A stretch of 42,729 bases of DNA from DAOPJM01 sp035399665. GTDB taxonomy: Bacteria > Bacillota > Clostridia > Christensenellales > CAG-138. The number at the start of each line of letters is the position of its first letter. The first letter of the stretch is position 1. The translations under genes were made by a program, and so were the position numbers. This document shows, piece by piece, positions 15,620 to 24,223 of this stretch. The stretch covers positions 1-42,729 of the forward strand of contig DAOPJM010000014.1 in assembly GCA_035399665.1 (NCBI GenBank), in the 5' to 3' direction. The notes beneath the pieces are model-generated. The model did no database searches. It was not told the DNA's origin and saw nothing but the letters and a program-made list of their open reading frames with translations.

Positions 15620-15699
15620 CATAAGCCTACCGCGGGGAAACAGCGGAGCTTTCGCTCGAGACCTGCGCGGTTACCACCGATTCAGTAAAGGAGACGGAT

Positions 15700-17874
15700 T
15701 TGGCACGAAAGGATACACAGAAAAAGAAGCGTAAGCGCCTGTCCCCCGCCAGGAGCAAGCTAATGATTGCTTCCGTGGTGATGATGGCTCTTTTTGCCGC
15801 GCTTATAGCGAATCTGACCTATTTCGTCATCTTCAGAGGCGAGGACTACGCCGAGAAAGCTCTCAAGCAATGGACGCGCAGCGTCTCCATAGAGGCTGAG
15901 CGCGGTGACATTTACGACCGCAACGGCAACCTTTTGGCCTCAAGCTACACCACGTATCAGGTAAGCGCGAACCTTCAAAAGATAGGCAAGGACGACCTTG
16001 AGCGCACGGCGAACATACTGTCCGCGCTCTTGGATCTTGACTACGACGCCACGCTTGCCAAGCTGCAAAAGACCGATTCCAACGGTAATCTCAAGTCGCA
16101 AGTCAAGATAAAGGATCAGGTCGAGCAGGAGGTCATTGTACAGCTCTCGGCACAGCAGTTCTCAAGCGAGCTTTCATACACTTCCGATGTAAAGCGAAAC
16201 TACCCCAACGGAACCCTTTTCGCCCAGCTTTTGGGCTTTACCAATACCGACGGCGACGGCCAGTCGGGTCTTGAGCTGACCTACAACAGCTATCTTTCGG
16301 GTACAGACGGTTACCAAGTGACCGAGACCGACCGCGACGGCAACACCATAGTCGGCAGCGATGAGCAGTATGTCGATCCCGTGAACGGAGCTGTCGTTAC
16401 CACGACCACGGACACCACCATGCAGGCAATATTGGAAAACGCCCTTGAGGAGGCCTGTACCGTGAACAACGCCAAGACCGCGCAAGGGCTGCTCATCAAC
16501 CCTAAGACCGGTGAAATCTACGCGATGGGAAGCTATCCGACCTTCGACCCAGCCAACCCGCCCAGAAGCGACGCTGCGCTGCTGCTGGAGCTTGCGAAGC
16601 TGCGCCCCGTCACCGACACCTATGAGCCGGGCTCCATCTTCAAGGTTGTGACGCTCGCTTCCGCTCTCGATTCAGGCACGGTCAACGAGAATTCAACCTT
16701 CAGCTGCGACGGCGATCTTACCGTTATGGGCAGCGATATACATTGTTGGAAATCCTCCGGTCACGGAACTCAGACCCTTACACAGGCCACCGAAAACAGC
16801 TGCAACTGCGCCTTCATGTCGATGGCGCTGAACGTTGGTGCGGAAGCCTTCTATCGCTACATATACGCTTTCGGCTTCGGTACACCCACCTCCACCGGGC
16901 TTACAGGCGAGACCTCCGGCAGCGTCACCCATATCAAGTATATCAAGGACGGCGACCTTGCCCGAATCGGTTTCGGGCAAAGCATATCCTGCACAGCCTT
17001 ACAGCTTGCAATGGCGGTTTCCGCCACCATCAACGGCGGCGAGCTATTGCAGCCCTATGTCATTGACAGCATAGTCGGCTCCGACGGCACGGTACTGCTT
17101 GAGGGCGAACGCACGGTCATTCGCAGGGTCATTTCAGACGACACCTCTACCTTGGTGCGCTCCATACTCACCTCTGTCGTGGACAACGGCAGCGGCAGAA
17201 ACGCGCAGGTCTACGGCTATTCGGTAGGCGGAAAGACGGGTACCTCCCAGAAGTATGAGGACGACGGCACGGTATCTTCTACTAAGCTCATCGCGTCCTT
17301 CGTGGGCTTTGCACCCGCCGACAATCCGCAGTATCTCTGCCTTATCATCGTTGACGAGCCTCAGGTCCCCGTGGTCTACGGAAGCACGGTTGCCGCGCCC
17401 TTTGTACAGCAGGTACTGAGCGATGTACTCACCTACTCCGGCACGGCTCCCAACCGCGACAACGAGGCCGTTATCGTCCCCGACTGCTCCAACATGACCG
17501 TTGAAGCCGCCGTCGCGCTTTGCAAGAGCAAGGGGCTGACCTGTTTATACATGGAGGATGAGCTTCAGGCGACCGTTGTAAGGCAGGCCCCCGCGGTCAA
17601 TACAGTTGTGGTCAATGGCAGTATCGTCATTCTGTACACGCCTTGGACGACATTCCGCGCCGAGGATGAGGAGATAGCCTACGTCGAGATGCCCGATATC
17701 GCGGGTATGACGCGAATGCGTGCTTTTGACGCCCTGCAAAAGGCGGGGCTTGTCATGGTCTACGACCGCAGCCAAAGCTACGGCGTTGTTACCTACACTC
17801 AATACTCGGCGGGCACTCAGCTCCCTGAGGGAACTACGGTGGAGGTGGGATTCACCTTTACACCTGCGGATTAG
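15700..17874 (+). CDS. ftsI: Class B PBP transpeptidase with two PASTA domains (FtsI/PBP2B/SpoVD type)
   Basis: A 724-residue D,D-transpeptidase. It has a short basic tail, one membrane helix (about 21-45), a dimerisation domain beginning RGDIYDRNGNLLA, and a transpeptidase domain with Ser312-x-x-Lys315 (GSIFK), Ser367-Cys-Asn369 and Lys512-Thr-Gly. Two C-terminal PASTA domains follow (about 591-647 and 663-722). It cross-links septal or spore peptidoglycan with FtsW. Two PASTA domains resemble Bacillus PBP2B; SpoVD has one. The start is TTG at 15700, backed by AAAGGAG 6 nt upstream; the next ATG would remove part of the cytoplasmic tail. Confidence 0.95.
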   Translation: MARKDTQKKKRKRLSPARSKLMIASVVMMALFAALIANLTYFVIFRGEDYAEKALKQWTRSVSIEAERGDIYDRNGNLLASSYTTYQVSANLQKIGKDDLERTANILSALLDLDYDATLAKLQKTDSNGNLKSQVKIKDQVEQEVIVQLSAQQFSSELSYTSDVKRNYPNGTLFAQLLGFTNTDGDGQSGLELTYNSYLSGTDGYQVTETDRDGNTIVGSDEQYVDPVNGAVVTTTTDTTMQAILENALEEACTVNNAKTAQGLLINPKTGEIYAMGSYPTFDPANPPRSDAALLLELAKLRPVTDTYEPGSIFKVVTLASALDSGTVNENSTFSCDGDLTVMGSDIHCWKSSGHGTQTLTQATENSCNCAFMSMALNVGAEAFYRYIYAFGFGTPTSTGLTGETSGSVTHIKYIKDGDLARIGFGQSISCTALQLAMAVSATINGGELLQPYVIDSIVGSDGTVLLEGERTVIRRVISDDTSTLVRSILTSVVDNGSGRNAQVYGYSVGGKTGTSQKYEDDGTVSSTKLIASFVGFAPADNPQYLCLIIVDEPQVPVVYGSTVAAPFVQQVLSDVLTYSGTAPNRDNEAVIVPDCSNMTVEAAVALCKSKGLTCLYMEDELQATVVRQAPAVNTVVVNGSIVILYTPWTTFRAEDEEIAYVEMPDIAGMTRMRAFDALQKAGLVMVYDRSQSYGVVTYTQYSAGTQLPEGTTVEVGFTFTPAD

Positions 17875-17893
17875 GAGGATCATTGGGATAACT

Positions 17894-19354
17894 ATGCTCT
17901 TTTCCGATATAGCGGCACAGATTGAGGGAGAACAAACGGGCGGCGACGCCGAGATTCTCTCCGTAGAATACGATTCAAGGCGGGTAAAGCCAGGTAGTCT
18001 GTTCTGCTGTCTTGTCGGGCTTGTGTCCGACGGACACAGGTTCGCCGAGAAAGCCGTTCAAAGCGGCGCAGTCGCTCTCATAGTGCAGCAAAGGCTTCCG
18101 CTTGACGTGCCTCAGCTTGTCTGCCGTGACTCGCGTAAGGCCGCGGCTTTGGCGGCGGCGGCGTTCTATAAACACCCCGAACGCGAGATGACCATGCTCG
18201 CCGTCACAGGCACTAACGGCAAGACAAGCACGACCTACATGGTCAAGTCCGTCGCGGAACACGCCGGACTTACCGGGGGGCTTGTCGGCACCATACATAA
18301 CGCCGTCGGCAATACTGTGTTCGAGACGGGCAGAACAACCCCGGAGTCCGTCGATCTGTACGCCCTGCTCAGGAGGATGCGCGACAGCGGCGCGACCCTT
18401 GTTGTAATGGAGGTATCAAGCCACGCCCTTGTTCAGGAGCGTGTCGCGGGAATACGCTTTAAGGCGGGGCTGTTTACCAATCTCACGCAGGATCACCTTG
18501 ACTATCACAAGACCTTTGACAACTACCTTGAAGCCAAGAAGCGTCTGTTCGGTGTAAGTGATCTTGCCATAATCAACATGGATGACCCCTACGCCGAGCG
18601 CATGGCGGCGGGTCTGACCTGCCCCGTGCAGAGCATGAGCCTGTATCAGAACGCCGACTTTAGGGCCGACGAGATAGTTATACGGCCCGAAGGCGCGTCC
18701 TTCACCCTGTACACACCCAAGGGCAGCGCAAGGATAAGCCTTCATATCTCAGGTCTGTTCTCGGTCTACAACGCCATGTCCGCCGCCGCTCTGTGTATGG
18801 CGGCGGGGCTGGAGCTTCCCGACATCGCCGCGGGGCTGTGTCAGCTTTCGGGCGTATCGGGCAGATTGGAGCGTGTGAACACGGGCAGTCATCCCTTCTC
18901 CGTGTATGTGGACTACGCCCACACGCCCGACGCGCTCATGAACGTACTCAAGACCTGCGAAGGCTTTAGGACGAACCGCATCATAAGCGTGTTCGGCTGC
19001 GGCGGCGACAGGGACAGAACCAAGCGTCCCATCATGGGTAGGATAGGCGGGGAGCATTCCGACTTTGTAGTGGTGACAAGCGACAATCCTCGCACCGAGG
19101 ATCCTCAGTCGATAGTGGACGAGATAGAGCCGGGAGTTAAGGCGACCGGCACGCCCTATGTGTGCATAACAGACAGGCGTCAGGGCATAGCCTATGCCCT
19201 TGAACACGCCGAAAGCGGAGATATCATCGTTGTCGCGGGTAAGGGTCATGAGGATTATCAGGAGATTAACGGCGTGCATACGCATTTTGACGACCGCGAG
19301 GTCGTAAGGGAGCTGCTGGGAGAAATTAAGCCTCAAGGCGAGGCGAAGGTTTAG
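17894..19354 (+). CDS. murE: UDP-MurNAc-tripeptide synthetase MurE (meso-DAP type)
   Basis: The 486-residue Mur ligase has the ATP loop GTNGKTS (106-112), the VSSHAL segment and the C-terminal DNPR motif (Asp397), which is typical of meso-diaminopimelate-adding enzymes. It adds the third residue of the stem peptide. The open frame extends upstream into the PBP gene, but those codons are shadow. The start is not clear-cut: ATG 17894 is 15 nt from a perfect AGGAGG and has a weaker GGGA nearer; an ATT at 17882 lies 3 nt from the AGGAGG. I use the ATG. Confidence 0.94.
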   Translation: MLFSDIAAQIEGEQTGGDAEILSVEYDSRRVKPGSLFCCLVGLVSDGHRFAEKAVQSGAVALIVQQRLPLDVPQLVCRDSRKAAALAAAAFYKHPEREMTMLAVTGTNGKTSTTYMVKSVAEHAGLTGGLVGTIHNAVGNTVFETGRTTPESVDLYALLRRMRDSGATLVVMEVSSHALVQERVAGIRFKAGLFTNLTQDHLDYHKTFDNYLEAKKRLFGVSDLAIINMDDPYAERMAAGLTCPVQSMSLYQNADFRADEIVIRPEGASFTLYTPKGSARISLHISGLFSVYNAMSAAALCMAAGLELPDIAAGLCQLSGVSGRLERVNTGSHPFSVYVDYAHTPDALMNVLKTCEGFRTNRIISVFGCGGDRDRTKRPIMGRIGGEHSDFVVVTSDNPRTEDPQSIVDEIEPGVKATGTPYVCITDRRQGIAYALEHAESGDIIVVAGKGHEDYQEINGVHTHFDDREVVRELLGEIKPQGEAKV

Positions 19355-19389
19355 CCCTCGGGCGATCTTCTTTGGGGGAGGATAATACT

Positions 19390-20394
19390 ATGCAAATGAT
19401 ACGGAATTTCACGCTTGCCATAATGGTGGGCTGCGGGCTGTCATGGCTCATAGGCATACTGCTGTTGCCTATGCTAAAAAGGCTCAAGTTCGGGCAGCAT
19501 GTGCGCTCGGACGGGCCGCAGTCGCATCTTGCCAAGGAGGGTACGCCCACCATGGGCGGTATTATGATGATAGGCTCGGTCTTGGCGGCCACGCTGCTGT
19601 TTTCCGGAGGCGACTACCTGATGGCGGTACCCGCGCTTGTCGTGTCGCTCGCCTACACGCTGATAGGCTTCCTCGATGATTTCATCAAGATTAAGCTCAA
19701 GCGTTCGTTGGGACTTCGCGCCTATCAGAAGATAATACTCCAATTCGGCTTCGCCATAGCCGCGGCGTTCTGGATTAAGTCCGTCGTCGGTACCAAGCTG
19801 TATCTGCCCATATCGGGCGGCGAATGGGATTTGGGTATCTTCTTCATCCCCTTTGCGATGTTCATCATCATCGCCGCCGTCAACTCGGTCAACCTGACCG
19901 ATGGTCTGGACGGACTTGCGGGTTCGGTCACGAGTATATTCATGCTTGGCATGGGCTTCGCCGTCATCGTGATGGTCAACATACCGCAAGGCTCTGTATT
20001 CAGCTCAGGCTTGCAGTATACGGGTCTTGTCGCCTTCATCGGCGCGGTGATAGGCTCCTGCATGGGCTTTCTGCTGCACAACAGTTACCCCGCGAAGGTG
20101 TTCATGGGCGACACCGGCTCCTTCCTCTTAGGCTCCGCCGTGGCTATGGTCGCCATGCTGTCAAGGCTTTCGCTGCTGCTGCCCATAATGGGCTTCTGCT
20201 ACGTCGGCTCATCGCTCTCCGTTATCATCCAAGTCGGCTCTTACAAGCTGCGCAACAAAAAGCGTGTGTTCAAAATGGCTCCGATTCATCATCATTTTGA
20301 ACTCATGGGCATAAAGGAAACAAGAATAGTAACGGCTTACAGCGTAGTCACGGCTCTGCTTTGCGCTCTGTCAGTGCTGCTGCTGGCCATATGA
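19390..20394 (+). CDS. mraY: Phospho-MurNAc-pentapeptide transferase MraY
   Basis: A 334-residue integral membrane protein with about ten helices. Signature segments: KEGTPTMGG near residue 47, FLDDFIKIKLKRSLGL (the DD pair), NSVNLTDGLDGLAG and FMGDTGSFLLG, then PIHHHFE. MraY moves phospho-MurNAc-pentapeptide from UDP to undecaprenyl phosphate, making lipid I. SD GGGGGAGG stands 8 nt before the ATG at 19390; an upstream TTG overlaps this SD and is rejected. Confidence 0.97.
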   Translation: MQMIRNFTLAIMVGCGLSWLIGILLLPMLKRLKFGQHVRSDGPQSHLAKEGTPTMGGIMMIGSVLAATLLFSGGDYLMAVPALVVSLAYTLIGFLDDFIKIKLKRSLGLRAYQKIILQFGFAIAAAFWIKSVVGTKLYLPISGGEWDLGIFFIPFAMFIIIAAVNSVNLTDGLDGLAGSVTSIFMLGMGFAVIVMVNIPQGSVFSSGLQYTGLVAFIGAVIGSCMGFLLHNSYPAKVFMGDTGSFLLGSAVAMVAMLSRLSLLLPIMGFCYVGSSLSVIIQVGSYKLRNKKRVFKMAPIHHHFELMGIKETRIVTAYSVVTALLCALSVLLLAI

Positions 20395-20405
20395 AAGGCT
20401 AAGTT

Positions 20406-21752
20406 ATGAAAACTGCACTCATAGTGGGTATGGCAAAGAGCGGCATAGCCGCCGCCAAGCTCCTATACAAAGAGGGCTATAAGGTCATAGTCAACGACAT
20501 GAAGCCCGAAATCGCGGGTCTGAAGGATGCGTTGGACGGTACAGACTGCGAATGGCGTTTGGGTGAGGAGCCCGAGGCTCTGCTTGACGGCGTTGACCTC
20601 ATCATCCCAAGCCCCGTCATTCCCATGACCAAGCCCTTCATAGTCAAGGCCCAAAGCATGGGCATAGAGGTCATTTCCGAGATTGAGCTTGGGTATCGCT
20701 ATTCCCACGCGGAATTCGTCTGCATTACCGGCACGAACGGGAAAACCACCTGTACGGCGCTCACGGGCGAGATTTTTAAGGCCGCGGGCTTCCACACCTT
20801 CGTGCTGGGCAACATCGGCGTCGCAATATGCGAGCACGCCCTTGACACCCGTTCGGGTGATGTGATAGTGGCGGAGACCGCCGCGCTTCAGCTTGAAGGC
20901 AACGTGGATTTCCACGCGCATATCGCGGGTGTTTGCAACATCACCCCCGACCACCTTGACCACTTTGGCAGCATGGAACGTTACATCGCCTGCAAAGCCA
21001 TGATTTTGAAGAATCAGACGGCGGACGACTTTGCTGTCCTAAACTACGACGACCCGATAGTACGTGACTTCCACAAGCTCACGCCCGCCAAGGCTCTGTA
21101 CTTTTCCAGGAAGTCCGTCCCGCCCCGTGGGATGTACCTTGACGAAAAGGGTGACGTCGTCTACGATTTGGATGGTCGGCGCGGAGTTCTGATTAAGGCT
21201 TCAGAGATTCGTATACCCGGAGCGCACAACCTTGAGAACGCCATGCTTTGCGCCCTCTGCGCGATGGCTCGCGGCATAGCTCCCGAGGTCATCGCCAAGG
21301 TTTTGCGCGAGTTTGGCGGCGTCGAGCATCGCATAGAATACATCTGCACCCGAGGCGGTGTGGACTACATCAACGACTCTAAGGGTACGAACGTCGATTC
21401 CACCATAAGGGCCATTCAGACCATGACCAAGCCCACGGTTCTGATACTCGGCGGATATGACAAGCATGTTTCCTTCGATGAGCTGTTCAAGGGCTTTACG
21501 CCCAACATCAAGGCCTGCGTCCTCTTGGGCGCTACAAAGAACCAGCTCCTTGAGACGGCTCGCCGCTTCGGTTATGGGGACGTCTGCCACATGACCGAGA
21601 GCTTCAGGGAAGCCATGGACACGGCAAAATCGCTTGCGAAATCGGGCGAAACCGTGCTTTTGTCCCCCGCCTGCGCAAGCTGGGGAATGTTCCAAAACTT
21701 TGAGCAGCGCGGAGAGATCTTCGCCAAGATTGCAAGGGAGTATAAGGACTGA
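20406..21752 (+). CDS. murD: UDP-MurNAc-L-alanine:D-glutamate ligase MurD
   Basis: A 448-residue Mur ligase with an N-terminal Rossmann domain (IVGMAKSGIA), ATP loop TGTNGKTT (108-115), NITPDHLDHFGS, and a C-terminal domain with NDSKGTN and ILGGYDK, typical of MurD. The usual EVSSFQLE block reads AETAALQLE (156-164), losing the two serines and the Phe. Otherwise the family motifs are intact and I expect activity. Gap of 11 nt from mraY; its TGA shares a base with the ftsW ATG. Confidence 0.95.
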   Translation: MKTALIVGMAKSGIAAAKLLYKEGYKVIVNDMKPEIAGLKDALDGTDCEWRLGEEPEALLDGVDLIIPSPVIPMTKPFIVKAQSMGIEVISEIELGYRYSHAEFVCITGTNGKTTCTALTGEIFKAAGFHTFVLGNIGVAICEHALDTRSGDVIVAETAALQLEGNVDFHAHIAGVCNITPDHLDHFGSMERYIACKAMILKNQTADDFAVLNYDDPIVRDFHKLTPAKALYFSRKSVPPRGMYLDEKGDVVYDLDGRRGVLIKASEIRIPGAHNLENAMLCALCAMARGIAPEVIAKVLREFGGVEHRIEYICTRGGVDYINDSKGTNVDSTIRAIQTMTKPTVLILGGYDKHVSFDELFKGFTPNIKACVLLGATKNQLLETARRFGYGDVCHMTESFREAMDTAKSLAKSGETVLLSPACASWGMFQNFEQRGEIFAKIAREYKD

Positions 21753-22909
21753 TGGAAAGCGTAACGGCAACAAAGAAGAAGAAATTCTCCCTGCCCAAGC
21801 TGCAGTTTAAGCAGCGCGGGCGTATTGACTTTCTGCTGCTTTTATCGATAACCGTGTTATGCGCCATAGGTCTTGTCATGGTCTTTTCCGCAAGCTACTA
21901 CTACGCCGCGCATACCCAAAACGACGGCTTCTACTACCTGAAGCGTCAGGCGGGATTCATGGCCTTGGGCTATGTCGCAATGCTGCTGCTGTCTCGGATG
22001 AATTTCCGCGTCATATCTAAGCTGGACTGGGTGTTTATTGCGGTATCAATCTTCCTGCTCGTAGCGGTGCTGCTGTTCGGTCAGGTCAAGAACGAGGGCA
22101 AACGCTGGCTTGAGGTTGGCGGCATCTCGCTGCAGCCCGCGGAGATGGCCAAGTTCGGAATGATGTTTTTCATGTGCTCCTACATGGCCAAGCACCAACG
22201 TGAGATGAAATCGCTCAAATGCTGTCTTGTGCTGCTCGGCATCATCGGTGTGCTGTGCGGACTCGTTATCCTGCAGCCCAACATGTCCATGGCGGTTATC
22301 ATCGGAATGTCCGGCGTTATCCTGATGTTCCTTGGGGGCGTTGACATCAAGTATCTTGTCGTCATAGGCGTCCTTGCCATCATAGCTTTCGTCGTCCTTG
22401 TGCAGGCCGCAGATTACAGGATGGACAGAATGCTTACCTTCCGTAACCCTGAGCAGGACCCCTTGGGCAGCGGCTATCAGCTCATACAGTCCTTCTACGC
22501 GATAGGCTCCGGCGGTATCTTTGGCAAAGGCTTGAACAACAGCTATCAAAAGCTGCTGTACATGGTCTACGGTGAGTCGGACTTCATCTACGCTATCATC
22601 TGCGAGGAGCTTGGGCTTATCGGCGGCGTTACCTTAATCCTGCTGTACGCCTTCGTTGTGTATCGCGGAATGCGCGTTGCACTGCGCTGCCGCAGTCGTT
22701 TCGGAAGTCTGCTTGCGGCTGGTATTTCGATAACCTTCGGTTTGCAGGCCTTCATCAATATCGGCGTTGTTACGGGGCTTTTGCCGACTACCGGACAGAC
22801 GCTTCCGCTTGTCTCTGCGGGAGGCACATCGCTGCTGGTCTTCTGCAGCGCGATGGGCATACTCCTGAATATCTCCCGTGAGATCGACCCCGCTGTGATG
22901 CCGGCATAG
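21752..22909 (+). CDS. ftsW: FtsW/SpoVE-type peptidoglycan polymerase
   Basis: A 385-residue SEDS protein with about ten membrane segments. The N-terminal region has the GLVMVFSAS motif; the large extracellular loop has KRWLEVGGISLQPAE and the catalytic-loop region; the C-terminal half has LLPTTGQTLPLVSAGGTS. SEDS proteins polymerise glycan strands from lipid II together with a class B PBP, here encoded upstream. The segment usually LPE-x-x-TDFIFA reads YMVYGESDFIYA. The start overlaps the murD stop by one base (TGATG). Confidence 0.95.
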   Translation: MESVTATKKKKFSLPKLQFKQRGRIDFLLLLSITVLCAIGLVMVFSASYYYAAHTQNDGFYYLKRQAGFMALGYVAMLLLSRMNFRVISKLDWVFIAVSIFLLVAVLLFGQVKNEGKRWLEVGGISLQPAEMAKFGMMFFMCSYMAKHQREMKSLKCCLVLLGIIGVLCGLVILQPNMSMAVIIGMSGVILMFLGGVDIKYLVVIGVLAIIAFVVLVQAADYRMDRMLTFRNPEQDPLGSGYQLIQSFYAIGSGGIFGKGLNNSYQKLLYMVYGESDFIYAIICEELGLIGGVTLILLYAFVVYRGMRVALRCRSRFGSLLAAGISITFGLQAFINIGVVTGLLPTTGQTLPLVSAGGTSLLVFCSAMGILLNISREIDPAVMPA

Positions 22910-22965
22910 TACACTTTTTTACCTCGAACGGCATATGATGATGTATGCGTGTTTGAGGAGGGTTT

Positions 22966-24222
22966 ATGTCGATACTCATCGTGCGGGGCGGAACGAAGCT
23001 TGAGGGCGAGATTTGTGCGCAAGGATCCAAGAACGCGGCGCTTCCCATACTGGCCGCTTCCCTGCTTTGCGGGCGGACAGTCAGGCTGACGAACGTCCCA
23101 AGGCTTTCCGACGTCGCCAATATGACGGCAATACTGTGTCAGCTCGGCTGTGTTATACAGCAGGACGGCGACGCGCTCACCATCGATTCTTCAAGGCTCA
23201 CAACCTGCGTTCTTCCCGAACGTCTGAGTAAGGAGATGCGCTCATCCATCTTTCTTTTAGGCTCTGTCTTGGGACGCCTAAAGGAAGCTGTCGCCACCTA
23301 CCCTGGAGGCTGTGAGATCGGCAACCGACCCATAGATCTGCACTTACAGGGCCTAAAGCGGCTCGGCGCGGAGATTCATGAGGACGGCGGCAGGATACGC
23401 ATAAAGGGCGGGCGCCTAAAGGGCGCCGTGGTGCAGCTTGACTATCCAAGTGTAGGCGCGACCGAGAATGTCATGCTTGCGGCTTGCAGCGCGCACGGGG
23501 AAACCGTGGTGCAGAACGCCGCGAGGGAGCCTGAGATAGTGGCGCTTCAGGACTTTCTGAACGCGGCGGGCTATCACGTGAACGGCGCGGGAACCTCGAC
23601 CGTTGTTATTCGGGGCGGGGGTACGCCGCATGAGCTGGAGTATAGGATAATGCCCGACCGAATCGCGGCGGGAACGCTGCTCACGGCGGGCGCGATAAGC
23701 GGCGGAAATGTGCGCGTCACTGGAATTTCTCCCGATATGCTCTCGGCGGTGGTTGACAAGTTAGTGGCAACCGGCTGCAAGGTCAGCTCAGAGCCGGATA
23801 GCATCGCACTCATCGCCCCCGAAAGACCTAAGGAGCTTGAGCGCATGGACACCCTGCCCTACCCCGGCTTACCTACCGATATGCAGGCGCAGTTCTTCTC
23901 GCTCTGTCAGGTCGCGGACGGCACAAGTGTAATCGTGGAAAACGTCTTTGAAAACCGCTTTAAGCACGCGCAGGAGCTGCGCATAATGGGCGGCAAGAAC
24001 GTAATCTACGGCAGGACGGCGGTCATTCGCGGCGTTGATAAGCTCTTTGGCGCGAAGGTCACGGCACGCGATTTACGCGGGGGTGCGGCTTTGGTGCTTG
24101 CGGGGCTTAGGGCGGAGGGCGTTACCGTCGTGGAGCAGGCGGAAATAATTGACAGAGGATATGAGGCGTTAGAGGAGCAATTGAACTCCTTGGGCGCATC
24201 GATTGAACGAAAGGATAACTGA
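22966..24222 (+). CDS. murA: UDP-GlcNAc 1-carboxyvinyltransferase MurA
   Basis: A 418-residue MurA with Lys22 in the SKNAALP segment and the active-site Cys116 in YPGGCEIGNRPIDLHL. It transfers enolpyruvate from PEP to UDP-GlcNAc, the first step of peptidoglycan synthesis. Cys at 116 (rather than Asp) is the form that fosfomycin can alkylate. SD GAGGAGG precedes the ATG. It occupies the place after ftsW where murG usually stands; murG is not in the cluster. Confidence 0.97.
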   Translation: MSILIVRGGTKLEGEICAQGSKNAALPILAASLLCGRTVRLTNVPRLSDVANMTAILCQLGCVIQQDGDALTIDSSRLTTCVLPERLSKEMRSSIFLLGSVLGRLKEAVATYPGGCEIGNRPIDLHLQGLKRLGAEIHEDGGRIRIKGGRLKGAVVQLDYPSVGATENVMLAACSAHGETVVQNAAREPEIVALQDFLNAAGYHVNGAGTSTVVIRGGGTPHELEYRIMPDRIAAGTLLTAGAISGGNVRVTGISPDMLSAVVDKLVATGCKVSSEPDSIALIAPERPKELERMDTLPYPGLPTDMQAQFFSLCQVADGTSVIVENVFENRFKHAQELRIMGGKNVIYGRTAVIRGVDKLFGAKVTARDLRGGAALVLAGLRAEGVTVVEQAEIIDRGYEALEEQLNSLGASIERKDN

Positions 24223-24223
24223 T

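Noticed and set aside
17720..17893. Upstream extension of murE inside the PBP gene
   Set aside because: It overlaps the PASTA-coding region of the PBP in another frame and adds 58 residues unlike any MurE.
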